In this document: positions 31,335-42,601 of the stretch, one piece after another
Numbering within the stretch: the stretch's first letter is position 1
Layout: each line of letters opens with the position of its first letter
Program-made: the position numbers and the translations under genes
NCBI GenBank assembly: GCA_025449115.1
Contig: JAHLKC010000085.1
Span: 113,753-177,752, forward strand
Source of the DNA: Chytridium lagenaria
Lineage: Eukaryota; Chytridiomycota; Chytridiomycetes; Chytridiales; Chytridiaceae
DNA length: 64,000 nt
Direction: 5' to 3'
Notes under the pieces: model-generated
Databases searched by the model: none
What the model saw: the letters and a program-made list of their open reading frames with translations, nothing else
Told to the model about the DNA's origin: nothing

Positions 31335-33141
31335 TCACACCGCCGCCCTCCTCCCCTGCGAAGCTGGCGATCCCGTCGACACCTCCGCATTAGCTCTCCC
31401 CCCACCCAAAGGCGAAGCCGGTGCGCTCCCCACCTCAATCTTTCTCAACAGCGCAATAACGCTCGCCGCAAACGTGACAATCTCCGCATCCCTCGCCGCA
31501 ACACTCCTCTCCACTTCTGCAGGTACGACACGTTGTCCCGTGTACATGCGTTCAGTGCATCCATGATCGGCCGTGTCGTCTTGGAGGAGGTAAGCGAGGG
31601 TAGTTGGTGTGGAAATTGGGGGTGGTGGTGGTGGGAAGCTTGGGATTAGGGATGGGGAGAGGTGGTGCGGGGAAGGGGAGTTGTTGGGGCTTGAAGGGGT
31701 GGAGGTGGAGGGACGGGTGGGTAAAGAGGGTGGTAGGTCGTCTTCAGAATCAGGAGGGAAGGCTTAAACGGTTGTGATGAGTTCAGAAGTGGAGAAGGAA
31801 GAGCTGTGGAGGGGGCGGTAGTCATAGTGATGGCGGAGATGGCGGATGCGGCTTCGGCGCCAGGAGAGTGGACACGGGGAGGTGGGCAATCGTCATTCGT
31901 ACATTCGGGAGAGGATGTGACTTCAAATGGTACAATATGATTTCAAAAGTATTGACTTTTAGTTAAGATTACGGCAAAAATTCAAGTGCTAAAAAAGATA
32001 TCAAACGATAATGGGCTACATTCAAGAAACAGAGAAGAAAAAAACGCTTACATTCTGACTCCGCTGGTGTTCGCATTCTGTCAACGCTATTACCCTCCTC
32101 CACGGGCTTATTTGCCAAAGCTGCTATCGAGCCCTTCTTCTTTCTCCTCTTCTTACTCGACTTTGACGACTTCCCTATTGACGCAGAAATAACCGGTGAC
32201 GATGCCATCGACGAATCCATCGACCCATTCACTGAAGAATCAGCTGATGACAACAATGTCCGTACAGGATCAGGAACCCGGTATGATTCAGGTATAGAGA
32301 TTTCGCGGAAATAGGTACAAGGTCTATCGTCATCGTTGTAAGGTGGGCCTATGATATCGAGCATGACAACGTGGTCTGAGACGGCGGTAAAGCAGTGAAG
32401 GTTGGGACCTTTGCGGGGATCAATAACGAGAAGAGAGTCTGGGCCGCCGCCGGTAATGACACGGTCAACCTCCACACGCGCGTAGCGGCCCATGGCTTTT
32501 GTGGTCGTGTCGGTAGTGTAAGTGGAGTTGGGGAGAAAGTCGAAGGTCTTGAAGTGAAGGTCGCCGCTGACGATTTTGCTGGAAGACATTGAATAAACGC
32601 GTTGAGTATAATGCGGTTAGTCGAAGGTGCGATGTAGGTTTACAAAGTTGCTGGGATGATAAAGCGGGGTGCCTGCGGCACCAGAATGACGAGGGGCTTG
32701 TAGGATGATGGAAACGATGGCTTCGAGATCCGATGATCATAACTGACAAGTCAAAGTCATCCAAAACTGCTTTCGGAAAAACGCCTCGGGATAACTCTTG
32801 CGGTTAGAACCCTCCACAGATACTCCCCTCTTTCCGTTAAACATCGAGAACCGAAGCAAATAAAAAGCAGACGTATCGTACCTGTAAACCGTCATACTAG
32901 GATGGTCATGGACAGGCATAACGGCACCCTTCTTCAATACAAAGATACAGATGGTGAGATTATCCGAACTGAAGATGTTGTAAAACTCGATCGGGTCGAT
33001 GGAGGGAATCTGAACATTGAGACTCTGCACAGTGACCCTGTGAAGTAAATGGACGAGCATGTCGGTGGCTTCGGGAGGCATCCGCGATCTTGGATCGACA
33101 AGTCGATTAGCGAGGAGGGCGATGCAATGGAGCACCGCCAT
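31335..33141 (-). CDS. Thiol dioxygenase of the ADO/plant cysteine oxidase family
   Basis: Three exons: 33141-32882, 32578-32052 and 31920-31335; 457 residues if one missing A near 31767 is allowed. The cupin core is clear: ICIFVLKKGAVMPVHDHPSMTVY with two of the three iron-binding His (HDH), continued across intron 1 by SKIVSGDLHFKTFDF, and the third His in NLHCFTAVSDH, followed by LDIIGPPY and RPCTYF. This family oxidises cysteamine or N-terminal cysteine using O2; in plants and animals it acts as an oxygen sensor feeding the N-degron pathway (family knowledge). Unusual here is a C-terminal extension of about 200 residues: a Lys-rich basic patch (SKKRRKKKG), a Pro/Ser-rich linker and a helical Ala/Glu-rich segment (ERSVAARDAEIVTFAASVIA). 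Confidence 0.85.
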
Positions 33142-35427
33142 AATGGTTGCGCCGAAGAGATAGAGTGGCGAGTGGCGAGTGGCGATTGGAGAGGGTATAT
33201 TAGCGTTATTTTAGGCCGTTGGTGTGAAGCAGTGTGAAGTTTGGTTTTCTGAAGCAATTTATGTTGTTGCTTGCGCAGAGCCCGAGGGTCGACAGAGATG
33301 ATACGGATTTCGTGCGTAAGCCCTTTCAACAGTGTTCCAGGTGCACTTATTTTCTATGTGGCTAAAAAGATGTTCTCTGCTGATGTAGAGCAAAACAGTG
33401 CCTTAGCTATACAAAAGATCGAGAGAAAGATAAATGGGATAGTGACGGTAATAAGCAGCAAGTGATTGTTATACTGGTACTTCAACGGTACAAGACGTCG
33501 ATCCGTTCTTTATACGAAAAACCGCAAATCCAGCCAGCGGAAATGAAATTGGACGATCTCTCCCGATCCCATCATTCCAGACTAACACCCTCCACGACAC
33601 ATCCTTCCCTTCGCCTTCGTTCTTCCGAAGCGAAGGTACATCCGCCACAAATGGACTCCAGTTCCAGTCTCCGCTACTCCACATTGAACTCACCGCCTGC
33701 CTTTTCTCCCCGTGAAGTCCTACTATATCTGCTGATCCAAATGCCAATCACACTAGTAAGAGTGTCCTCCCCAAGGTCTTTCTTTTTCCTTATCACAGTT
33801 AACCAATCCTCCTCTTTCACCTAATTCCAAGAGCAGAGATGAAAAGAGTACTTTGTTGCAGTATACGAAGCACATATGATGTGCGGATACCAACCAACTT
33901 TTCAAGACACGATTTGCTGCTGTGATGGTGTTGATGCCGTATGAACTAACGTAGGTAAAGACGATATGAGCTTTTTCCCGCACGTAAGATGGGGATGCGT
34001 GGAGCTGATGATTGGAAAACGGTGGTAATGGTGGTGGTGGTGGTGGTGGTGGTGGATGGTGGATGATGAATGGTGGTTTGGTTGATGATGAGCCTCTCTC
34101 TGCTTACAATTCCCCCTGTTTTTTGTGAAAAATGGTCTGTGAGTCATAGTAATAGTCAGAAGCTGTCTGTGATCCCATTGGCTGATGTTTACCGGGAGGA
34201 AACCGTCGGGTTCAATTCAACTGCATTTTTCACTTTACCATTCATCTTTGCATCCATCGCCCTGGGAGACTACGAACAAACTGACCGAAAATGAAAAAAA
34301 CAAACCAAGACAACCGTAACATTGACTCTTACTTTCCAATTAAAATAAATACTTTTAATCACTATTCTGCTCACTTGCTTTTGATGTCGAGACTATGGTG
34401 TGCAGCATCATTTGGTTTCGACGCCGTGATGACATATATATGCACGCGATATTTGGGTTCTGGCGAGCCATCTCCAACCACCCACCATCGTTGAGAATCA
34501 GTTATACAGCGGCAAAGAGTTGGCTTAGTGCAACTGTTCCCTATTGAATATAACTGAGTGTCACTGCCCATCACGAGTGGGGCCACAGTTATGGTTTCGA
34601 TGTCCATAGCAGCGCACAAGTTGAAGATGCAAACACTTTGTCAACTACCACCTCAATAAACTCTTTTTATTTCGACTCATTGTCTAAGGCCGATGTAGTT
34701 CGTTCTTGAACATCTTCGAGAAAGCCACTTTACCTGTTTTTTTTTTATATATCTATATATATATAATTTTTTTTTGGAGTGGGACTTAAAGAGGTGTTCT
34801 TTTTCTCTCAGTTTCATTGTATTGGAAGCTTTGACAAATGAAAAACTTGCTTATAGGTTGAGACCAAAAGTGGATTATGATTTCGGAAAGTGGGCGACAA
34901 TAATAACACTCCAGTCTCTCTCTTTTACACGTGTTTCGAAAAACAAAATATCCTATGCGCAATCCCTATTATCAAAATGTAGAAATCCCTCTTCAACCTC
35001 TCTGCGGAATAGGATTGTATGAAATCCACAAAAGGATGCCAACAACGTAGGTATGTTACGGTTACTTTTTAGTTTTATTCTCAATAGTTCCTTTCCTTGC
35101 ACACTTTACCCTTTCCACTATTCCCTATGACCTCTAGACCACTGCTCCTCACGGTGCATGTGTATTGGACTTGCCACGGGGCATATAAGCTTTTGTACGC
35201 GACGTCGTGACTACTTGACGCTGGTCGCTCCTCATTCACTAGACCAATCAGGTTGTTTCCCTTGACTAGTGTAACAGTGAGAGGACCCTCTTTCCAACCA
35301 TAAGAATTCTTTTTCTTTTTAAATAAAAAAAAGCATTTTTGATAGCACCATAAACGACACACTCAACGGACCTTGACCACCGAAGTCCGTCCGTCATCCC
35401 TCTGGCGACGCTGTCTCTTTTCTAGCA
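33142..35427. other. Intergenic region with a GGT repeat
   Basis: 2.3 kb without a convincing gene. Short open frames on both strands overlap and do not share features of neighbouring genes. A GGT/GGTGGT microsatellite lies at about 34021-34062. Confidence 0.45.
34021..34062. repeat. GGT trinucleotide repeat
   Basis: About twelve GGT units with two interruptions. Confidence 0.85.
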
Positions 35428-37776
35428 ATGCCCTCCACGATGATATACACCTTACCTTCTTCATCATCCTCACCTTCTACTATTACTACTACCACCGCTG
35501 GCATAGATTCTCCTTTATTATCAACAATGGGATACGTACCCTCATCTCGCTCATCCTCTCTTCCAACGTCATCCGCATCGTCATCCACGTCGTCGCTGTC
35601 AATCAAGCCATCCTCTGCTCGCTCCTTCGAATTTAATCTAAGGAAAAGGAGCTCATCAGTCTCGCTGAACTCCACCGTCCTGCCTGGATTACCATCACCG
35701 GTAGCTCATCCTACACCAACATCGTCCATTATCCCAATACCCCCCTCTCCATCATTCCAGTCTCAATCACCTTCAACACCAACATCCTCGCCAAAGAGAC
35801 AGGCCCTCTCACCAGAAGAAAAAAGAATCATGTCCATCTTCAATTCTCCAAGCTCCAGAATCATCCTCGACCTTCCCGTTCTACCACGGATTGCACCATC
35901 TCTCAACTCATCCGCTTCGTCACAATCAACATCCTCGACGACCTTTGGAGGCTCGAGGCATCATTTGCATCAGAACTTGCCGGTCTTGCCTCCTTCTCCT
36001 TCAACGAGAAGGGTTGCGGTTGCCATCTCTGGCGACTTGGATGGCGCTCCCGTATTTTTTCACGTTGGTATGGGTGGTGGGAGGTTTATGGCTTGGCTTC
36101 TTCATGATCTTGGTGTTGAGTACGGAATCAAGTTTATTGTTCCTGATCGGCCTGGCATGGTGAGCAATTATTTTTCATTTGGTGTCATTTTTTTTATCCC
36201 ATGGCCGATTGGTTTGGTAAAGATGAAAAAACCATAGAACTTATATATTTTCCCGCTACTAATCTTCTCAAAGAGCTTAATAACCAAACTCTAATACATA
36301 CTCCTTTTTTTATTTTTTATCAGGGACTTTCGGACCCGTGGGACTTGCAACATTTCCCGGATCCAACACTTCACGAAGTCGGCCACCAAATGGAAGCTTC
36401 TGCAAGCTGTTGGCGCGGCGGGTTTCTCGACTTTGCAGACATTGTGATTCAGATCGCCGACGCTCTCAAGATTGACCGTTTTGGCCAGATGGGGATGTCT
36501 TGCGGTTGCATATATGCTCTCGCCGTTGCGTATCGCCACCCTAACCGCCTTTTATCTTGTCCGATGCAACTTTTTTCCCCGTGGATCCCACCGAGTATGC
36601 CAGGATGCAACATGTACGTTCGAGCCGCTTACATGGTCCCAACGTCCATCTTTGTTTCTGTGCTGTCCTCTGTCTTGAGGCTCTCTGGTGATCCTTCAAA
36701 AGTGGATATGGTAGACCAAGTGATGGGCACGGTACGTTGGGTGACAGATATACTCACGTCACCCTTCATGTGGAACTGTAAAGCTGACGGTTCAGCCCGA
36801 TCGGATGATGAAGGTGATGGCGAAGATAGTGACGATAGTCCCGATGCCACTGATTCCGACTCTCTCCTCTTCTCTTCTCGCAAGTCTCCAACTCTTTTTA
36901 ATCGCACCATTCACCACGTTGTCACAAAGCTGGAGGCTATATCTTACACTATGATGAACAACCCTGGCTTTTCAGCTTTAGATGCGGAGAAGAAGTTGGT
37001 GGATATGTGTACTCCCTCTTCTCCCCCCCGTTCATCGCCGACTCTTCCGCGTTCTCAAACCTCACCACCTTCCCCGACGCGCTCTCTCTCCGCCTCTTCC
37101 ACCCACTCGTCACTTCGCAAACGGGCTTCGTCTCCTGCGCTCTCAAGATCAGTATCCATTGATTCCTTACCGAGGACATCGAGATCTCTACCAGGAACCC
37201 CACGTCTTCGCAACAGAGTCATGCCATCCGCTCCCTCTCCACTGGCTGATCCCGTCACTACTCTAAACAGCAGACCACGATCTACTAGCTTCACATTTCC
37301 TCTGTCCGCTCCACCCGCCTCCCCACCTGTCCAGCCTTCAACCATAATCCAACCCCCCTCATCATCTCCCGCACCACCACCTTCTTCAACATCTTCACCA
37401 ACACCACCCCCTCAAAACCCTCCAAACGCACCCCTACCTACCTCACCCCCGACGTCACCGAAGAACTCGACCACCTTCTCCCTCGTCCCTACCTCTCCCT
37501 CGCCGCTGTAGACGACTTTCTCCACTCGATCGAACGCACCTCACTCATTGGCTTCCCTTTCCACGCTGTCACGCATCCCATCACTGTACGCCATGGGACC
37601 TTGGACACTCTCGTCCACCTGCGGCCGTTCGCAACGCTTCCGTGAAATGCGGATGGGATCTTGTTGAGTATAGTGGGGGCACACATATGCTGTTTTCGAG
37701 ACGGGAGGTTGTGAAGGATGCGTTAGAAAATATATTGGCGGGGTTGAGGGAGGAGATGATTGCAGATTTGTTTTAA
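35428..37776 (+). CDS. Alpha/beta hydrolase with Ser/Pro-rich insertions
   Basis: Two exons, 35428-36159 and 36324-37776. The first 200 residues are Ser/Pro/Thr-rich. The hydrolase fold starts at VAVAISGDLDGAPVFFHVGMGGGRF (glycine-rich oxyanion loop) and FIVPDRPGM joined across the intron to GLSDPW. The nucleophile elbow is GQMGMSCGCIYAL (G-x-S-x-G). The catalytic Asp and His are expected in VRHGTLDTLVHL and YSGGTHML near the C-terminus, but these lie in shifted frames (between about 37380 and 37500, and near 37625), again one-base differences. A Ser/Pro-rich insertion of 200 residues separates the lid from the Asp strand. Likely serine hydrolase of unknown substrate. Confidence 0.8.
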
Positions 37777-38045
37777 TGATGACCGTCAGTTCAAGCTTAC
37801 TTATTTTGCACTTCTATATTCTTATTTTCATAGATCCGCTTTCCTTAGACACACCTTTACACAAATTCTCGTGCCTCTACGTTATTTTGCTTTTTCCATC
37901 CTTTTCTTTTGCTGTTCTGTTCCACTTATAGAAAATAACCCTTAGAAAAACACTGCTAGACATGCAGAAAATGATTACAACGTATATATACTCTTAGAAA
38001 GCGTAATCAACAAAATGCTGTTTACAGGAATTAAGATATGATTTT

Positions 38046-39423
38046 TTAAGCAGTTAGAAGAGACGGCTGCGGGGCCTGCCTAGACATTTGATGTAGTGGC
38101 GATAAACAGCGTTGACCGAGGAAGTTTAGCACCATATGACACACCATCTCACTCCATTCCGTCGAAACCGGTTTACAAGCCTCAAGACATCCCATCACAT
38201 CTGTTCTCAAACTCGCACCCACATTTCTCCTCAAATCCACACCCACATCTCTTCTCCAATCCATTCGAGTGTTTCCCACAAGTACCGTCCTCAACAAATT
38301 CCATCCGACTCTCAACCATCTCGAGCCCTCCACCTTTCTTAAAACATCTGCCTCCTGCCGCTCCCTCACCTCCTTCACAACAGCCCTTATAGGTAAATCG
38401 CTTTCAAAACTCTCCAATAATTCATTAACCCCCTTTACAACAACCTCCCTCACAACGTACTTAACATCCTCCTCTCCCATCTTATCCAAAAACTGAGACA
38501 AAAATTCAACCACAGTCTCCACTGTCCCAACATCCCCAATGTCCACCGCCCGTCGCATCATAAACATAGGTCCGCCATAACTTAATCGCGACACATGACC
38601 AACACGCACGCATCGAGATAGCAGAAACCGGAGAACGGGGAGCGGGATAAGATCAGGAAGACAATCAACGATCCAGTCTTCTGTGACGATGGTGTGAAAA
38701 CGGGTGAGTAAGGCATTGCATATGGCGACGTTGCGTTTTGCTGCAACGCGGATGGCGGAGGTTTTTATAATCTGAGTGGCTGGGTTAAGGGGCTTTTGTG
38801 GTATGCGGAGGAGGTGAAAGGGTATGGCTAGGAGGATGTTGATGGATTCGATACTTGAGGCGTGGCTGGCGCTTCGAAGACATAACGCCCATGTCTGTTT
38901 ATCGATGGAAGGTGTTTTTGCGAGAAGTTGGCGTACTTGATCATGACATCCTAACGCAGAGGCGACGATGAGAAGAGCAAAGGTGTAAACCACTTCCCGT
39001 CGGTAGTTATGAGCTCCCCTGAACGTACCCATCGAGAAATTTGTATACGTGGGTTGTTGACATGCAATAAGAAAGGGAGGCTCGCAGGAACGGCGTGGAA
39101 GATGCAACAGCATAGAGACATACATAGCCGTCGACTCGGACTTTGGACTCGGTGAGGAAGAAGGGGAGACGGAGAATGGGTGCTTTTAGGATGTAGGCGG
39201 CGAGGAAGGAGGTGCCGAGGATGTACCATTCGGAAGGGGTTAGAAGGGACCAGGTTGTGTGGAGGGGAATCACGGTGAGGGTAAAGGCGAGGGAGTTTAG
39301 GGACCAGCGGAGGTGGGGTGGTAGCGAATGCTGGGAACGGATAAGGGAGAGGATGGAAGCGGGCGGGAGATGGATGACGATTGCTTCCACGAGCTCTTGT
39401 GGGAGGTCCAGGAGAGAAGACAT
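38046..39423 (-). CDS. F-box / ankyrin-like protein
   Basis: 458 residues after removal of one G in a G4 run near 39021. N-terminal F-box: DLPQELVEAIVIHLPPASILSL (residues about 6-27, shown in part), then a helical region and weak ankyrin-like units (FALLIVASALGCHDQVRQLL, AAKRNVAICNALL). Similar plan to the gene at 27596: F-box at the N-terminus, solenoid behind it. Probable SCF substrate receptor (inference). No intron needed. It is convergent with the hydrolase gene and divergent from the multicopper oxidase gene (378 bp between starts). Confidence 0.75.
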
Positions 39424-39801
39424 TTCGACTGAATTTTGTGGGAGAAAGAGATAAATAAATAAATAAACGAGCACTTATACAAGTCCTAATAGTGTAACGT
39501 AACACGGAAAGCTAACAAACAAATCTTCCGAATAAATTAGTTGGTTTTCATGGAGCCCTATATATTTATGTGCCTACGTGAAAAGGTCGATGCACGCGTC
39601 GCGTTCGTGTGCAGGTGGCATTGGAAGCGACTTGAATCATGATCAAATCCTTTGCATACAGACTCATTACTCAAGATACGGAAGTTAAATGGAAGGAAAA
39701 CTTGTATTTATTCCTTTAAAGCGAAAAGGCGTCGTTCGTTCCACCACCTATTTTGGAGCTGATGCTGGTTGCACAGCCCTTGTTTTCGACCTCATCCAGC
39801 G

Positions 39802-41992
39802 ATGCTGGCTCTCCTCTGGGCCTCGCTCCTCACCTTCATCCTCCAGTGGACGGCGATTACTGTGCGCTGCGATGTCGTTCACTACGACTGGACAATCACA
39901 AACATTACCGTCAACCATGACGGCATCTCAAGATGGTATTGTCCTTTTCTGGCTCTAGCACCGTTATTAAGTTTAACAATGTAGGGCCCTTGGAATCAAT
40001 AATAAGACTGGTTTCGATTCACCTTTAGAACTAAGGACGGGAGATACTTTAAACTTGCGGGTCAGGAACACGTTAAAAGTTCCTACCGCCATTCACTTTC
40101 ATGGTTAGTCACCCGGCAAACGTCTATTCCTTTTATTGAAAAGTGTTCTCCATTCCATATTCCTTTACTATTGTTTCAGAATCTTTAACCTTCTCTTCTA
40201 TATTAGGCCTTCTTCAAAGAGGAACTGTAGAAATGGACGGAACCGCTGGCATCACCCAATGCCCCATCCCTCAAGGTGGTGAATTTACCTATATCGTGCC
40301 CATTGGCGACCAAGAAGGTACCTTCTGGTGGCACGGCCATCATGTAGCTCAATACGTCGACGGTCTCCGCGGTCCACTCATCATCCGCCCTAGGCATACC
40401 CCTCCAACCCCTGAAACCCTCCTCCAACTCTCCGACTGGCACCACACTCCTGCCGACGACCTTCTCGCCGCCTACCTTCACGAATCAAACACGGAAGGGG
40501 TTGAACCCATGTTTAACTCTGGGTTGATCAATGGCCGGGGACGCTTTGATTGCGACGTGGCGGAACGGAAAGATTGTGTGGAGGTTCCGCCAACGGCGGT
40601 AGAGGTGACCAGGGGTTTGCCGATGAAGTTTAGGGCTATCAATATGGCTGCTTTTGCGACTTTTCAGGTTAGCATTGAGATGCATAAGCTGGTGGTTGTG
40701 GAGGTGGATGGAGTGGAGGTGGATCCATATGTGGTGGATGCGGTGCCGTTGAATGTGGGTCAGCGGGTGAGTTTTCTTGTTTATCCGGATCGGAAGGGAG
40801 GAAACTATACTATTCGCGCTGTCATTCCCATGTGAGTCCATGTTTTGCTTCATTAAATCGTGAATGGACTTGAGCCTGTGCTCTCTTATGCCCGAGGAAT
40901 GAACTTTCGGCTAATGTAAATTACAATGCAGAGGGACAATATACACCCCAGAACCACCGGCAGGCTTTGTCCCTATCGTCACCGCCATCATGTCCTACAC
41001 CTCTTCTCCGCCCTCCCCTAATCTTCGCCGCCGTACCCTACCCGACGAAATCAACGGTCCCTTCCTCCTCAATGACCTTGAACTCACTCCGACCAAACGG
41101 ATTTCTGCACCGACTGCCGGCCCAGACGCTCTCCATCTAGCATTTGAATTTGGGTTCAACCGTCGCAAAGGCGACAAGTACATCAAGGCGTACCCTGTTG
41201 CTTACACCGTCCCTGATCGTAAGGTCCTGTTTAATGCGTCGTTTGTAGTGCCGGAGGTGCCCGTTTTGAAGACAGTTTTGGCGGGCGGGGAGGTGGGCTC
41301 TGGAACGAATACGGTCAAGCTGGTGAAGGGGCAGGTTGTTGAGATGATTGTCTTGAATAGGGACCCGGAGGTAATCTGAATTTTTTCTTCTGTAGTAGCA
41401 GCTGTATTCTTATCATATTATTCCGTTTATTTTTTTTAGAACACCCCTTCCACCTCACGGCCACGTATTTTGGATTATGGGCGCCGGTACGGGATTCAAC
41501 ATTGACACAGATATCACAAAATTCAACACCAAGAACCCTATTCGCCGTGACGTTCTCACCGTGTCTGCATGCCCCGTTGATGATAACACGCAACCGTCAG
41601 CGGAATAGTAAAGGTGAAATCGCGTTTGCGTATACAGTGATACGGTTCGTGGCGGATAATCCGGGAGTGTGGTTCTTCCACTGCCATATTGAATGGCATA
41701 TTCAGGCGGGACTTGCGATGGCCTTTGTGGAGGCATCAGGTAAGGAATTTCTGACATTGCGATTGGTTTGCGAGGGTGATTAGTTTATAGTCTCGTATGG
41801 CTTTCAATGGAGTTCTTTTAATGAAGTTTAAATTTAGATTCGATACAAGATAAGCAGCGGATATCTGGATTCGTTGACCAAAACTGTCAATGCATTAGCC
41901 TCATCTTCCCAATCCTCATCCTTGTTAGCATTTTAATTGAGTCAACTGGAATTTTTCTGTTTTTATACAAAAACAATACATACAATAGATAA
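39802..41992 (+). CDS. Multicopper oxidase, Fet3/laccase type, with C-terminal membrane helix
   Basis: Six exons: 39802-39935, 39985-40103, 40207-40831, 40932-41370, 41440-41739 and 41838-41992; 590 residues. It starts with a signal peptide ([16 protein letters not shown]). The four copper motifs are present: TAIHFHG joined to [11 protein letters not shown] across an intron (L1), [18 protein letters not shown] (L2), HPFHL-HGHVFW (L3, exon 5) and [17 protein letters not shown] (L4, with the type-1 Cys). Exon 5 carries three one-base indels (near 41442, 41457 and 41610), which together restore the splice phase. The last exon encodes a hydrophobic helix ([15 protein letters not shown]) and a short polar tail, the layout of plasma-membrane ferroxidases such as Fet3. 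Substrate (iron or phenols) cannot be decided from sequence. Confidence 0.88.
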
Positions 41993-42601
41993 AGTTTAAA
42001 TTATATCGTTTTTACACGTTCGGAGCTGTAACTTTACACGATCCGTCCATTGCCGTTGACACGCGTGTTATTGATTCACTTTGTGTCTATCGCCATCGTC
42101 ACCTGATCCGCATGTGTCTCTCAATTCTACAGATTTTTCACAGAATATCCTAAATCTGGAATATTGCTTTGAATGTAGGGGGATATTTCGAGGACATAAA
42201 AATCTTCACCCACACACACCAGACGAAAACACGAGCAGAAGAATAATACAGTTTCCCAATGCATTTCGGCTGCACCATCTATTTGTAATATCTCTGTTCA
42301 TGATGCTTCAGATATTCATGAGACTGAACAGCAGTTGAGCACTGAGCACCTGGATGATGCCCCAATAATGCCCGTCACAGAAAACCCGTACCCTCTTCTC
42401 AACAAGAAAAATCAAAAAAACAAAAATTAAATTTTTTCCAACATTCCAGTCATCAAGCAAGTCAGGTGCTTGAAATCAGCATTGACGCCCTGTTAACAGG
42501 AATAATTATCTATCCGCAATCAAACAAACCCGTTCTCACCTTCCCCCCGTTTAGTCTGCCAAAGAAAACGAGTAGCGTGAGCACAATCTCCAACAGCAGC
42601 C
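41993..42601. other. Intergenic between multicopper oxidase and TMEM135-like gene
   Basis: AT-rich; 3' flank of one gene and promoter of the next. No supported ORF. Confidence 0.5.

Noticed and set aside
31064..31438. Lys-rich plus-strand and Phe-rich minus-strand ORFs
   Set aside because: Both derive from poly-A/poly-T stretches; the real coding sequence here is the end of the ADO-family gene on the minus strand.
33902..34147. His-rich ORF
   Set aside because: Produced by the GGT microsatellite on the opposite strand.
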